NCBI GenBank assembly: GCA_949775045.1
Contig: OX459097.1
Location: 965,598 to 1,029,597, forward strand
Length of the DNA stretch: 64,000 nt
Source: Metridium senile
Lineage: Eukaryota; Cnidaria; Anthozoa; Actiniaria; Metridiidae
Direction of reading: 5' to 3'
Numbering within the stretch: position 1 is the stretch's first letter; each line of letters begins with the position of its first letter. The notes below the pieces were generated by a model. It searched no databases. It worked only from the letters and a program-made list of their open reading frames with translations, and was not told where the DNA came from. The position numbers and the translations under genes were made by a program. Shown here piece by piece: positions 54,934-64,000 of this stretch.

Positions 54934-57342
54934 TTAGGAGTGCAAATGATATTCTTGCACGAATCCATGAAATTGTTTTAGCATATTGTCTCCTTTCTTA
55001 ATAGCAATCAACTCAGCTAATCTACTGTGGTATAATTGACATTCTTTGCCCATTCCTCCTGATGTCGTGAATACTAGAGGTGTAAATGTTCCATGTTCTA
55101 TATCTAGGACTCGGCTTGCGTATTGGTTCTTCTTCTCATTTTCGTGAAGTTTGTAAATTTGTTGTGGTTCAAGGTTACGATACGAATCGGCATTAGGGTG
55201 ACATACCCTCACATCAAAGAATGCCGAACGCTGGTGTTCCCAAAAACCACGCGCATGGATGTCTAGTCTTGCATCTTGGGCTTTGTTTGTTCCTCTGCTG
55301 AGTTCTTCACCCGAGATATCTTGGAGGACAGGTTCAACTTGTACATCTTTGCATACCAATCTAAGCATTTCTGCTTCAAGATCTCGTAGCTCATTATGAC
55401 GCTGAATGATGAAGCCTCCTCTTTTACATATCATAGCATGGTCTATTGTATATTGTACACCGCAGACACAGGATGAAGGAATATCGTCTATCGGCCAGTT
55501 GTAGCGCAGTCTGACGGCATCGCGAAATTCGCGTTTATTCAAATTGAAGCCAAGGCTTTGAAGAGGAAGCACTGTTAGCCACATCGAGGATCCCTTTTCA
55601 GCAGCTAGTTCAAGTACACGTTGCGTTTTTGGAGATGCCATTTCCTTAATACTTTGTGCTCTTTCAGCGTTATCCTTTGTTTTCTCATTCATGGCCTCCT
55701 GTTGTAGTGGCTTTACAAGAGAATCATCTGGTAGTTGATGTACTTGTTCTATGATTCTCTCGACTAAGGGCGCTGTTACTTTAATCGATGAGTCATGCTC
55801 TCGCTTAACATCTTGACATGGATTTGACAATCCCATGCCTCCCAAGCGAGCTGGTAGCGCTAGTATATCCCTGTCCAGCTGGCTGCACGTGCGTTCTGTA
55901 ATGGCAGGTATAAGTATGTTGGATATTGCATCTTCTAGTGGCTTTAGTAGGTCTTGGATGTCATGGAGTGTTCTTAAGAAATAAGTCCAACGGTGTTTTA
56001 AGCCGAGAGTATAGGCAGCATAACAGGCATGTGGCTGTGCTCTGGCGAATTCTGCCAATTGAGTTATTTCGTTTACCCAATTGGTTATTTTGTCGTTGAC
56101 AAATTTCTCTAGATAGTGCTGGGATTCGATTACTGCTCCTAGGTGATGCTGTCCTTCCGTTGTTATATTGATAGCCGTGTCTTTGAAAATCTCATTAGCT
56201 GAGGCTTCTTTGTTCGGTTTCACAATGATCCAGCATTTCTTGGCATTTGGAAAGTATCCTATGTCTGGTCCGAGGGTATTTAGAGTAGTCCACCATTGTT
56301 TGATTTCAGAGACAGAACCTGCTCCACTAGCGTCATCAGCATACCAATATTGTTTGGTACTGCTAGATTCTTTCAAACCCATTATTAGAGGTTGTAGACT
56401 AAGTGCATAGATCGCCATTGCTATCGGGTCGCCTTGTGTAGTACCCTCTGCTGACATAATTTCTTTTCCACCAATGATAAATAGACGTGCAGGATGCCTG
56501 TAAGTATTGATAGCAAATAATGCAATGGCAGGACAGAGCACACGGATATTGTGAAGTGCTGTAGCTCTGTTTAGAGTATTAAAGGCATTGGTTGCGTCTA
56601 TGAGAAGTACAGCATCAGTTTCCTCTGCTTCGAAAATTGTATGCATGGCATGTATTCCAGCTTCACAGCCAGATTTCTGTCCAGCACATAGCTGTAGAGA
56701 GCCACTAGCTTCCATAACATCCTGCTTAACAATGTTCATTACACATTTTCCGCATATTCGTCTTATCACTTCACCAACACCAATTGGTCTTACAGCTCCT
56801 TCTCCTTTGTCTAAGGGGATCAAGCGGCTTGCAATCAGAGGCTCAATGGTCGTGGGGTCAATGTATTGCGTGCACAGCGTTTTGGTCATTGTGGCTATTG
56901 CCTCACATAGTTTTGAAGAACATTGTTTAAAGGATTTACAGGCAAGTATTCTTCGAAAGCCATTAGCATCAACTCCAGAGGGGCCTCCTGATCCCTTTGT
57001 TCTTAGCGCTGCTTGTCTGACCATTTCACCATCAATATTACAGTAAATTGAGTCTGGGTAGTCATCATCAATCGGTCCAAAGAGTAATGAACCTAACTTT
57101 GCAGGTTGAGGATTAGGATGTTTCCGCTTTAGCTGTGTCATAACTTCGTCAGTTAACTTCAACACACCGTTGTTTGATGTTTCACTCAGAAATCTCAAGG
57201 CTGAATTAATCTGGCCATCCAATACAAGCTTGGCAAAAATCTTGGATTTATCGAGTGGCTTTGATGTTTTAAGCTTCCCGATTCGACTTTGAATGGTTCT
57301 GCCTTCACGTAATATCTTATCTATTTCACCATCCTTCCACAT
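54934..57342 (-). CDS. Reverse transcriptase with probable restriction-like endonuclease
   Basis: 802 codons open from ATG 57342; the frame is open further upstream to about 57435, so this Met may be internal. Reverse transcriptase motifs: [19 protein letters not shown] (around 172-190), [13 protein letters not shown] (motif A, around 246), [17 protein letters not shown] (around 300) and WYADDASG (catalytic, around 333). The C-terminal third has a Cys/His set [15 protein letters not shown] (around 625) followed by [11 protein letters not shown] and FFDVRV, the layout of the restriction-like endonuclease in early-branching LINEs (R2/NeSL-type). The clade is not certain. It copies the element RNA at a nicked target. 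Confidence 0.75.
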   Translation of the reverse strand: MWKDGEIDKILREGRTIQSRIGKLKTSKPLDKSKIFAKLVLDGQINSALRFLSETSNNGVLKLTDEVMTQLKRKHPNPQPAKLGSLLFGPIDDDYPDSIYCNIDGEMVRQAALRTKGSGGPSGVDANGFRRILACKSFKQCSSKLCEAIATMTKTLCTQYIDPTTIEPLIASRLIPLDKGEGAVRPIGVGEVIRRICGKCVMNIVKQDVMEASGSLQLCAGQKSGCEAGIHAMHTIFEAEETDAVLLIDATNAFNTLNRATALHNIRVLCPAIALFAINTYRHPARLFIIGGKEIMSAEGTTQGDPIAMAIYALSLQPLIMGLKESSSTKQYWYADDASGAGSVSEIKQWWTTLNTLGPDIGYFPNAKKCWIIVKPNKEASANEIFKDTAINITTEGQHHLGAVIESQHYLEKFVNDKITNWVNEITQLAEFARAQPHACYAAYTLGLKHRWTYFLRTLHDIQDLLKPLEDAISNILIPAITERTCSQLDRDILALPARLGGMGLSNPCQDVKREHDSSIKVTAPLVERIIEQVHQLPDDSLVKPLQQEAMNEKTKDNAERAQSIKEMASPKTQRVLELAAEKGSSMWLTVLPLQSLGFNLNKREFRDAVRLRYNWPIDDIPSSCVCGVQYTIDHAMICKRGGFIIQRHNELRDLEAEMLRLVCKDVQVEPVLQDISGEELSRGTNKAQDARLDIHARGFWEHQRSAFFDVRVCHPNADSYRNLEPQQIYKLHENEKKNQYASRVLDIEHGTFTPLVFTTSGGMGKECQLYHSRLAELIAIKKGDNMLKQFHGFVQEYHLHS

Positions 57343-57419
57343 AGTAAGTCGTTTTGATAGTATCTCTTTATGATCTTTTGCTTTGGATTTTGGACCTGGT
57401 TTTTGGAGACCAATAGCAA

Positions 57420-58151
57420 TTAGTACAAATGCGGCCTTAAGAGATATGTGCTGACGTTCAGATCCATTAATTTATTCCAGTCATTTATATGCAAAGTTAT
57501 TTGATCAATAAAGTATCTTCCAATCTTGCCATAAGGGACAAGAAAAACATTTTTCTTCCAAGTTGCGATCTCGTCATATGCATCTATTATGATTTTGGTC
57601 GATAGAATAATGTCACCACCATCGCTTCGTTTACCCCAATTAATAGTTGTATGTTTGAATGTTTCTTTGTATTGTGGAAGGCATCCAGGCGAGTTTTCAA
57701 TGTCTTGTGTTTGTTCTGACTCTCTAGGGATCATAGAAACATTTGTCATATGCAAATCTTGGTTTAGTGTTGTAGCTGATGAATTAGCATATTGCGATGG
57801 ACTCAAAATTTCAGAGTTTTGATTCAAATTTTCATTAATATCTTCACTAGAAGTTATAGTATTAGTATAACTGTCTGTTGAATCATTCACATTGGAGTCT
57901 GCTAAGTTATTTCTGATCGTCTTTTCAAGTCTTGAAGCTTGGTCACGTAAATTTTGGCTCTTAAGCCCAAGATGGTTGTACCCTTTATCGATCCATAGCT
58001 CATGCATAACTTCGATGTAGCCTTTCTTCTTTCCATTTCTATTCAGTGGCGAATTATCTGATGAAACCAAGTCTTGTGCCTTCTTTTTGCATTCTAAAAG
58101 ATCAGTATTCATTTGTTCGCTCCATTTGAGCCTTTTTGACGTTCTAGACAT
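57420..58151 (-). CDS. Myb/SANT-like N-terminal ORF of the retroelement
   Basis: 243 codons from ATG 58151. Residues about 5-75 have the helical W-x(n)-L pattern of a Myb/SANT-like domain: [29 protein letters not shown] and [11 protein letters not shown]. The middle is Ser/Asn/Thr-rich and probably disordered. The C-terminal part ([30 protein letters not shown]) looks structured, then the frame ends 12 codons after the point where the other frame is open into the reverse transcriptase. The two probably were one protein before a single indel. Confidence 0.65.
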   Translation of the reverse strand: MSRTSKRLKWSEQMNTDLLECKKKAQDLVSSDNSPLNRNGKKKGYIEVMHELWIDKGYNHLGLKSQNLRDQASRLEKTIRNNLADSNVNDSTDSYTNTITSSEDINENLNQNSEILSPSQYANSSATTLNQDLHMTNVSMIPRESEQTQDIENSPGCLPQYKETFKHTTINWGKRSDGGDIILSTKIIIDAYDEIATWKKNVFLVPYGKIGRYFIDQITLHINDWNKLMDLNVSTYLLRPHLY

Positions 58152-58213
58152 GATTCTTAACAGAGAGATGTTCTAAGCGTCCGTCGCGTCCGCCATCTAT
58201 AATTATATATTAT

Positions 58214-58214
<1 letters not shown>

Positions 58215-58245
<31 letters not shown>

Positions 58246-58286
58246 CATAATCATAATCATAATAATCATAATAATAATAATAATAA
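58215..58286. repeat. (AAT)n/(AATCAT)n microsatellite
   Basis: Mixed AAT and ATC units just upstream of the retroelement start; followed by a TGTTAAAGCACTTTACAAG-like LINE tail at 58288-58310. Confidence 0.9.
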
Positions 58287-58419
58287 TGAAATTGTTAAAG
58301 CACTTTACAAGCATAAATGATCAGATGTCAGTCTAGTTAAAATTACTAGGGAATTGCTTGGAATTCATTCCGCAGTTTCACTAAGAGATACACTTGTAAA
58401 CAAGTCAAAGTTAAAATAA

Positions 58420-58628
<209 letters not shown>

Positions 58629-58664
58629 TTTCTACACGATATGTAATATATACAATATGAGCGG

Positions 58665-58730
58665 CCGATCTGTATCCGATATACAACGGCGAGTCGAAGA
58701 CGAGCCGTTGTATATCGGATACCGATCGGA
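58665..58730. repeat. 66-bp hairpin
   Basis: CCGATCTGTATCCGATATACAACGG pairs with the complement ending GATCGG around a 15-base loop. Confidence 0.75.
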
Positions 58731-59017
58731 CGCGAATATTGTATAGAACTTATGAAAGTCCAACGTTAGTTCTTTCATATTTTACTAAAATTGTCAAGAT
58801 AAATGTAAATCTGGCCGAGAAAATTCAAGTTGAAACTTATGCAAATCAGGACGAAATCTGTATGAGATTTACAAACTCCGTCACGGACGTGAATTCTTTT
58901 GTCAATTGCTCATTAATTATTCATGAATTTTATAAATATGTTTACAGCATAGCTGATGTGGTCGTGTTTTGTATTCACTCTCTCTCACTATACATTTTTA
59001 CACTTAACATTTTACAT

Positions 59018-59962
59018 TTAAGGTAGTTCCGGATACTTGGATTTCTTCAAAGAATTTTTTTATAAATCCTGTCATTTATAGATCATTGTTAGGCAAGTCA
59101 AAAAACGTGAAAAAATATTGGGGACACCGTATTGGTTATAGAGTTATAAGATAAAGTAAAAGTAGGTATTTGCAATAATTTGCGGTGATTTGCTCAAAAG
59201 TACCTATTCAAAGCAGTCAAGAGAATGCGAACGTATTCTGCTAGGAAAAGCATACGATTATATCAAACGATAGATCTAAGGGTTATCTAACATTTCCTGT
59301 CATAAAAATCATTGAATCATTTCCAAATATGGGTATAGGTGAACCATAGAAGCACAATTCTACGCCAATCACGCACCCTACATGGGTATAGAGTTGTAGC
59401 ATTTGGAAAATTTCAGAAAATCCAATAAATGAATATTTTTCTTTTTATTCTAAATCGTAAGAAAATTGTAAATGCAGTCTTGAATAAAAAGAAAAAAATT
59501 GGGGGTCACCGTACTAATAGGCGAGTTATAAGCGACCGAATCCATTTTTTTGTAAAAAAAAACCACGGTAACGGTCCGCGCGGGACTGGGTTCTAGTATT
59601 TTAAACATCTTGAAACTTGTCAAATTTGCCTTCCTTGTCATCTCCTAAAACCTATTTTGTATTAGTTTTACGACTAAAGACGTCAAAATTATATTTTATC
59701 TATTCATTTTTACAAAGTTGTAAATTTGTTGTTTTGAGACAAAACAGCGACCATGTCAGGTAGTGAAAATCTGAGCATGTTTCGAAAAATGTCCCATTTT
59801 ACCTCCAAAGTTGCATGAAATTACATAATACTTTCTTAAGTTATAGATAAGGATTCATATTAGAATATTATTTAGATAAATTTTCAAAAAAACGCAAATA
59901 AATGATGAAAACCGAGATGCGCGAAATGGATGCGCAGTAGGAAGAGTCCGGAACTACCTTAA
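59018..59962. mobile_element. Non-autonomous TTAA-target element (piggyBac/Kolobok-like)
   Basis: TTAA at 59018-59021 is followed by GGTAGTTCCGGA; at the right TCCGGAACTACC precedes TTAA at 59959-59962. The interior has GGGGACACCGTA and GGGGGTCACCGTA segments and no transposase ORF. Confidence 0.65.
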
Positions 59963-60174
59963 TGGAGAAGGTAGAGGGTAAGGAAGGATAGATGACGATA
60001 GAATGATAGATTAAATTACTGAATATTAAATGCAAGAACGTTGGAGGATATTGATTAAGGCTGATGAAGGGGCTGCGAGGAAAAAGGGAAACAAGAGGGA
60101 GAGAATGTTCGATGAACAATTAAGTGCATAAATAAACAAAAGGATGACTGTAATGTGTTGCTAAGTCGATGTAC

Positions 60175-60202
60175 CTTTTCTAATGGTATCAGTGACTTCA
60201 TC
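60175..60202 (-). pseudogene. Remnant of nucleotidase exon C
   Basis: Minus strand GATGAAGTCACTGATACCAT to AAAAG|GTAC is the last 28 bases of exon C with its donor. It fuses at about 60203 to the 3' part of HEPN copy III. Confidence 0.75.
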
Positions 60203-60536
60203 TAATGTTTCATGCTTTTAACGATGAATCTGATCTTGATACTTAGATCCACCAAGTCTCAACAACGCCGCTTCAATGTCACCCCAGAGTGAATTAAACT
60301 TATTATCAGGAATTACAGTGTTGCTATTATGAGCACAGAGCTTATTTAGATACAACTTAATTCGTACTAAATCTGCTTCCTTACTAAGATCAGACACTAA
60401 AGGAGGTTTAACCCATCCAGTTCCAGGAGAGTTTAGTTTACAAATGTTCCTCAATAGGAGGAAAAGTAATTTAATGTCAAAATCAGCCGATGTGACAGCA
60501 CCTGACGTTTGGAATAATGTATCCCATTGCTTTTCG
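60203..60536 (-). pseudogene. HEPN_DZIP3-type domain, copy III (truncated both sides)
   Basis: Encodes FDIKLLFLLLRNICKL, TGWVKPP, ADLVRIKLYLNKLCAHN and FNSLWGDIEAALLRL. The HEPN motif is altered: copies I and II read YRNKLFAHN, here YLNKLCAHN, so the Arg is lost. Its 5' half continues only at 63973-64000, because a LINE lies between. Confidence 0.75.
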
Positions 60537-60676
60537 GGAATTATCATATAATTAGCGCCATGCAGCAGGCTGCCTATTTTAGAGCTTTCTAGGTTTTTGC
60601 TTTTTTAGTCATTTACAACGTTAATTTTCATATCAGTTCAACTCTATTTTTCACTAAACATTCTCTGGATTCAATT

Positions 60677-61432
60677 ATGATTCGATATTCAAGAAACTTT
60701 TTGTTATCGCGATGTATGAGCTGGAAACTATCTCCTGTTGATATTCAAACTTCCCGCCATTGTGCAACTTCAACACACCAAGTACCTTTGGACTACTCCA
60801 CTTGGTCATCTTTAAAACGCGGTAAAACGTATCCCATCAAAACCTACATTTCACAACGAAATCGTAGCTTATTAAATATTCAAGATTCTGTTCGTTCTAT
60901 TCGTTCCACCTGGACAACCTCACCGATAACAACAAGCTCATTAATCTATGTACAACCGAACAAAAGCCATTGTTCTGATTCACCAAGTGTAACGTTGCGA
61001 GATAACACAGCCTTCTGCCTTTTGAACGCCCGTTCAATACGAAACAAAGCACGTATTATCAAAAACTTTGTGTCTGATTCTGACATTGATATCCTAGCGA
61101 TCACGGAAACGTGGCTTAATGGCGACGAGTCTGATGATTTCCATACTCGTGAAATTTGTCCAACTGGTTACAATATTCACCATGTACCACGCCCTGTTTC
61201 TAATAGAGGTGGAGTTGCTGTTGTTTTACGGAATCTGTTCAATGCTGAAGTGTCACCTCATCAGCCTTATTCATCTTTTGAACATATGGAACTACAACTT
61301 AAATGTAGCAGTCGTATTGTTCGTCTGATTGTAATTTACAGACCTCCCAGACTTGGTTTTTCTTCATTCTTAGATGAGTTTGCTGCATATCTTGGTCATT
61401 TATATCAACATCTTCTGGATATCTTCTTATAA
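60677..61432 (+). pseudogene. LINE N-terminal region and endonuclease, first part
   Basis: After an N-terminal stretch of about 110 residues come FCLLNARSIRNKA, ITETWLNGDES, GYNIHHVPRPVSNRGGVAVV and VIYRPPRLG, the first half of the endonuclease fold. It stops at TAA 61430; the expected GDFNLH strand follows at once in another frame. Confidence 0.85.
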
Positions 61433-61461
61433 CTGGAGACTTCAATCTTCATGTTGACGTT

Positions 61462-62217
61462 TTGGATGATAGCATGTCACGCCGTTTTCTCGACTTGATT
61501 CAGACCTTCAATTTGGTGCAAAATGTATCCTCCATCACCCATCGAGGTGGCCACATTCTTGATCTGGTAATAACCAGAGATGAAGATCATATTGTCAGTG
61601 ACTTTGTTATCTCCGACCGTGGTCTATCTGATCACCTTGCTGTTCAATGTAAACTTCAACTTCCTAATAAACTACCTGCTAAGAAACTAGTCACTTCACG
61701 CAATTTACGCTCTATCAATATGGATGATTTTACTAGTGACCTTGTTACTTCTGATTTGTTAAAGTCGTACTGTGATTGTGATATGGATGTTTTTACTTTA
61801 GTTTGTCACTACAACAACACACTTTCATCATTGATTGATAGTTATGCACCTTTAAATAAACGCTTGGTTGCATCTCGTCCACATTCACCATGGTTTACTC
61901 CTGATATTCTAGAGGCTAAGAGAAAGAGAAGACGTCTTGAGAGGAAGTGGCGCAGTACTAAGTGTGATTCTGATCATCAACTTTATACAGAACAGTGGTA
62001 CGTGGTAAATGATCTAGTTAGGAATGCAAAGGAGTCCTACTACTCCAGGATTAAGATGAAAAAGAGGGCGATCAACGCACGCTATTCCAATCCATCGAAA
62101 AACAAGTCAATCGTAAACCTGAGGAACGCTTCCCACCATGTCCATCTGATCAACAGCTCGCTCAGAACTTTAATGACTTCTTTGTTGATAAAATCAAAAC
62201 CATTCGTGCGACAATAG
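61462..62217 (+). pseudogene. LINE endonuclease end and linker
   Basis: Begins with RFLDLIQTFNLVQ and HILDLVITR, then ISDRGLSDHLAV (catalytic Asp-His of the endonuclease). It continues with a basic linker (KRKRRRLERKWRS). It ends in a frame change near 62100-62200; the next segment uses a different frame. Confidence 0.85.
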
Positions 62218-62270
62218 CGAGCAACCCTGGCATCTTTTACTCTTCTGGTGATGATTCTACTACATGTAGA

Positions 62271-63579
62271 TTGCCTTGTTTTCACCTTTTGTCACCTGAA
62301 GAAGTGTCACAACTAGTGTCATCGAAAGTGAAATGCTGTCAACTCGACCCTGTACCAGTTACCGTCCTAAAGCCTTGTTTGCCTGTATTGTTACCAGTGA
62401 TTACAGAAATAGTGAATCGTTCGTTATCTTCTGCCACTATGCCTCAATGCCTAAAGATTGCACAGATCCGACCTCTTCTGAAGAAACCATCACTAGACTT
62501 TAAAGTTTTGAAGAACTTTAGACCTATATCAAATCAGCCTTTTATATCTAAAGTTATTGAAAAATCAGTATGCTCTCAACTTATCAACTACATTGATTCT
62601 AACAACCTGGGAGAAACCTTCCAATCTGCATACAAGAAAATGCACAGTACTGAGACGGCTTTGTTGAAAGTCCAAGATGATATCCTGAGGTCCATCGACA
62701 ACAACAGATCTGTTGCTCTGCTTCTTCTTGACTTATCGGCTGCTTTCGACCTAGTCGATCATGACATCTTGCTACACCGTCTTCAACATCTCTTTGGTAT
62801 TACGGGTAAGGCGTTTGATTGGTTTCACTCATACCTCAACAATCGCAAACAGTTTGTAAGTGTACGTGGACATTCATCGTTCTTGCACCAATTAAATAAA
62901 GGCGTACCACAAGGTTCCGTTCTCGGACCAATTCTGTATTTGCTGTACACATTTCCACTTGGTAGTATTGTAAAGAAGCATGGCATGCACTACCATCTCT
63001 ATGCCGACGATACATGCACAGTTATATGTTTCGTTTGACTCATGTCAACCTGATGATCATACTTCTACCAAGCTTGAAGCTTGTATTAGTGACGTTAGTA
63101 ATTGGATGGCAACCAACAGATTAAAACTGAATTCTGATAAAACCGAACTTCTTGTCTTCAGTTCTCAATTTCGCCCAGCTACATCACTTCAGCTTCACGT
63201 CAATGATGATGTCATCGAATCTTCTAAGAAAGCCAGGAATATTGGTGTACTTTTTGATAAGCATTTAAAGTATGAGTCTCAAGTGAAAGCTATTTGCAAG
63301 TCGTCCTTTTTCCATCTTCGCAACATTTCACGTATCAGGAAATATCTTTCTGTTAGTAGTACCAAGACACTGGTTCATGCTTTTATCACTTGCAAGTTAG
63401 ACAGCTGGAATTCCGTGCTATATGGCCTCCCAAAATACCTCATTAACAATCTTCAACTGGTTCAAAATTGTGCTGCAAGGCTTATTTTTAGACAAAGCAA
63501 ATATACTCATGTTACTCCATTGATGAAGGAACTTCATTGGCTTCCTGTAAAGTACCGTATTATGTTGAAGATCCTATGA
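62271..63579 (+). pseudogene. LINE reverse transcriptase and C-terminal domain
   Basis: 62271-63038 has FRPISNQPFISKVIEK, LLLLDLSAAFDLVDHD (motif A), GVPQGSVLGPILYLLYT and YADDT (catalytic). A frameshift at about 63010-63030 moves the rest to 62980-63579: LNSDKTELLVFSSQ, NIGVLFDKHLKYESQV and LVQNCAARLIF. Premature stop at 63577-63579; homologous C-terminal remnants continue to about 63740. Confidence 0.85.
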
Positions 63580-63972
63580 TGCCTCAAACACAGCTACATA
63601 CGGTGATCGTGCTTTTAGTGTTGCAGCACCTAAGTTGTAGAATGCTCAGCCTGATGCTGTCAAGTCTTGCGAAACTCTTAATAAATTTAAAACAAAACTA
63701 AAAACACATTTTTTTACCACAGCCTATTACAGTTGCTGACATTCTTTATTTTAGACATTAAAGAACATTTAAAGTTTAAATAATATCAATATATTTTACT
63801 ATCTGTAATTTAAATAAATGTAATTTTCACTAATTTTTATATTAACATATATTTTTATTTTATATATCATGCTTGTAGTTTTTATATTTTTCTGTATATA
63901 CTGTAAAGCGCCTTGAGCTTTGGAAAAGGTGTTATATAAATATATTATTATTATTAAAAATATATTATTATT

Positions 63973-64000
63973 GCTTTCTTTTGAGAATTTTCTTTGATCT
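63973..64000 (-). pseudogene. HEPN copy III, continuation after the LINE
   Basis: TTTTGAGAATTTTCTTTGATCT equals the copy I sequence at about 21446-21467 with one change, so the HEPN copy continues beyond the window. Confidence 0.65.

Larger units (their letters stand above)
54597..58160 (-). mobile_element. Nearly intact retroelement with Myb-like ORF, RT and RLE
   Basis: The minus strand runs from ATG 58151 through a Myb/SANT-like segment, a reverse transcriptase and a C-terminal endonuclease-like domain, to a 3' UTR that ends TTATTTCACAATA... and an (ATT)n tail. Only one clear frameshift is seen (about 57430-57440). It lies in the C-D interval of nucleotidase copy 3. Confidence 0.75.
60537..63972 (+). 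mobile_element. L2-like LINE inserted in HEPN copy III
   Basis: ATTGCTTT occurs at both borders (60529-60536 and about 63971-63978), a target duplication within the HEPN coding sequence. The 3' end reads AAGCGCCTTGAGC...TATATAAATATATTATTATT, typical of L2 elements. The coding region is broken into four segments. Confidence 0.8.

Noticed and set aside
58739..59026. 95-codon ORF MYRTYESPTLVLSYF
   Set aside because: No recognisable domain, no splice or promoter context, and it runs into the TTAA element border.

Overview
The window looks like repeat-rich, AT-rich invertebrate animal DNA. Genes are interrupted by GT-AG introns. Long (AAT)n arrays sit at the 3' ends of non-LTR retrotransposons. 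There are HEPN_DZIP3-type domains, Penelope, BEL/Pao, L2/CR1-like and Polinton-like elements, and small inverted-repeat transposons. A cnidarian, perhaps an anthozoan, is my best guess; this is inferred from element content and not proven.

Left edge (1-1340): an extremely AT-rich stretch with two close-packed, intronless minus-strand genes. One runs off the window and resembles the TATA-box-binding-protein-like proteins of giant DNA viruses (Nucleocytoviricota). Both genes have the same motif block just upstream of their ATG, which looks like a viral promoter. I read this as a giant-virus fragment in, or assembled next to, animal DNA. 1.3-7.8 kb: a decayed BEL/Pao retrotransposon (minus strand), split by a 1.9-kb terminal-inverted-repeat (TIR) element full of tandem repeats and followed by a 0.9-kb inverted-repeat transposon.

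Host gene family: the main host content is a local family of cytosolic 5'-nucleotidase I (NT5C1A/B-like) genes with the exon order 1-A-B-C-D-E. Copy 1 is on the plus strand (10.5-17.7 kb) with a recognisable TATA promoter and a two-codon first exon, but its last exon is broken before the conserved FFDDQ motif. Copy 2 is on the minus strand (44.7-50.65 kb), has all core exons but no visible exon 1. Copy 3 is on the minus strand (51.6-52.85 kb), keeps only exons D and E, and has its exon D splice donor tandemly repeated seven times. Orphan exon pieces lie at 32.8, 42.8 and 60.2 kb. Copies 2 and 3 are head to tail, and copy 1 is inverted relative to them. Because the copies are paralogous, each shows where the others received insertions or repeat expansions.

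19.6-31.4 kb: Penelope fragments, then two direct copies (about 1.35 kb each) of a HEPN_DZIP3-type gene segment flanking a decayed Polinton-like virus/transposon. The Polinton remnant has a PC4-like protein, a broken protein-primed DNA polymerase, a broken packaging ATPase, two small virion-type genes, a cysteine protease and a broken major capsid protein. 33.2-34.8 kb is a 23-bp satellite and 43.3-44.3 kb a 19-bp satellite. 34.8-40.9 kb and 60.5-64 kb hold non-LTR retrotransposons; the second has inserted into a third HEPN copy. 54.6-58.2 kb is an almost intact retroelement with a Myb/SANT-like ORF, reverse transcriptase and a probable restriction-like endonuclease.

Most coding sequence here belongs to mobile or viral elements. 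The only clear host protein-coding families are the cytosolic nucleotidase and the HEPN protein, and most copies of both are damaged.
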